Part shown: positions 13,665-13,804 of the stretch, in pieces | Layout of the letters: the number at the start of each line of letters is the position of its first letter | Position numbering within the stretch: the stretch's first letter is position 1 | Assembly: GCA_947446835.1 (NCBI GenBank) | Contig: CANFHS010000042.1 | Span: 1-13,804 of the forward strand | Reading direction: 5' to 3' | Length of the DNA stretch: 13,804 bases | Source of the DNA: Bacteriovoracaceae bacterium | Lineage (GTDB): Bacteria > Bdellovibrionota > UBA1018 | Notes under the pieces: generated by a model | What the model saw: the letters and a program-made list of their open reading frames with translations, nothing else | Told to the model about the DNA's origin: nothing | Databases searched by the model: none | Program-made: the position numbers and the translations under genes

Positions 13665-13804
13665 ATGATCCGGATTACCGGCGGCGAGTTCCGCGGGCGT
13701 CTCCTGACCAGCCCTCCGACCGACCGCACCCGCCCCACTCAAGCCAAGCTCAGGCAAGCCCTTTTCAACTCCATCCAGGGGTATCTGGATGGCAGCCGGT
13801 GCCT
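13665..13804 (+). CDS. rsmD: 16S rRNA (guanine(966)-N(2))-methyltransferase, N-terminal fragment
   Basis: RsmD methylates G966 of 16S rRNA in the small ribosomal subunit using S-adenosylmethionine. Only the first 46 codons are in the window. They show the family's N-terminal signature: IRITGGEFRGRLL at 2-14, then the RPT segment (RTRPTQAKLRQALFNSI, 22-38) matching the usual RPTxxRVREALFN block. Here Gln-Ala-Lys-Leu-Arg-Gln replaces the more common Thr-Asp-Arg-Val-Arg-Glu. The SAM-binding and catalytic motifs lie beyond the right edge. The ATG at 13665 begins 28 nt after the 222-aa gene; only a weak GGTGG precedes it, at a long distance. Confidence 0.88.
   Translation, partial: MIRITGGEFRGRLLTSPPTDRTRPTQAKLRQALFNSIQGYLDGSRC

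Noticed and set aside
12701..13738. 345-codon minus-strand open frame over the 222-aa gene and the start of rsmD.
   Set aside because: Its Arg/Cys/Gly/His runs are the reverse reading of the Ala/Pro tract. It would also overlap rsmD and the 964-aa gene start.

Overview
The window is GC-rich, protein-dense DNA from a Gram-negative bacterium. It carries a sigma-54 activator with an intact GAFTGA loop, a two-membrane-segment histidine kinase, a short MetRS without zinc cysteines, and several large orphan proteins. I cannot place it securely. A Bdellovibrionota, Myxococcota or other delta-proteobacteria-like lineage is my guess from gene style alone. I see no tRNA, rRNA, CRISPR array, insertion sequence or phage gene. 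No gene-free stretch exceeds 300 bases; the longest is the divergent gap 12732-12967.

Layout. (1) At the left edge on the minus strand is a possible N-terminal fragment of a membrane or exported protein (1-62), then an orphan 473-aa protein (134-1555) with a receiver-like N-terminus and a coiled-coil tail. (2) Divergent from it on the plus strand are metG (1606-3153), a sensor histidine kinase (3233-5245), an overlapping NtrC-type regulator (5226-6674) and a WrbA-like flavodoxin (6707-7360). (3) Converging on these from the right is a minus-strand block: an orphan 964-aa protein (9837-12731), a 246-aa Cys/His-containing orphan (9042-9782) and a ChaN-like protein (7357-9045). The last two are coupled by a GTGA stop/start overlap. 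The wrbA-like and chaN-like genes end tail to tail on one shared CTAG. (4) Divergent again at the right edge are a 222-aa protein with a long Ala/Pro linker (12968-13636) and the 5' end of rsmD (13665 to the edge).

How the genes fit together. The kinase and regulator are a two-component pair that should switch on sigma-54 promoters, but I found no convincing -24/-12 site in the window, so their targets probably lie elsewhere. The wrbA-like gene follows by 32 nt and may be co-transcribed. The 246-aa and ChaN-like proteins are probably made together, and a good sigma-70-type promoter sits just ahead of the pair.

Most notable: the 964-aa protein aligns by eye with the order of segments in Eco57I/PglX-type N6-adenine DNA methyltransferases, but the catalytic motif is missing, which suggests a pseudoenzyme. 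A perfect 8-bp hairpin buries the ribosome-binding site of the histidine kinase gene. Two genes (246-aa and metG) have promoter-like elements so close to the start codon that their mRNAs would be nearly leaderless. All functional statements are read from the sequence by eye; no database search was run.
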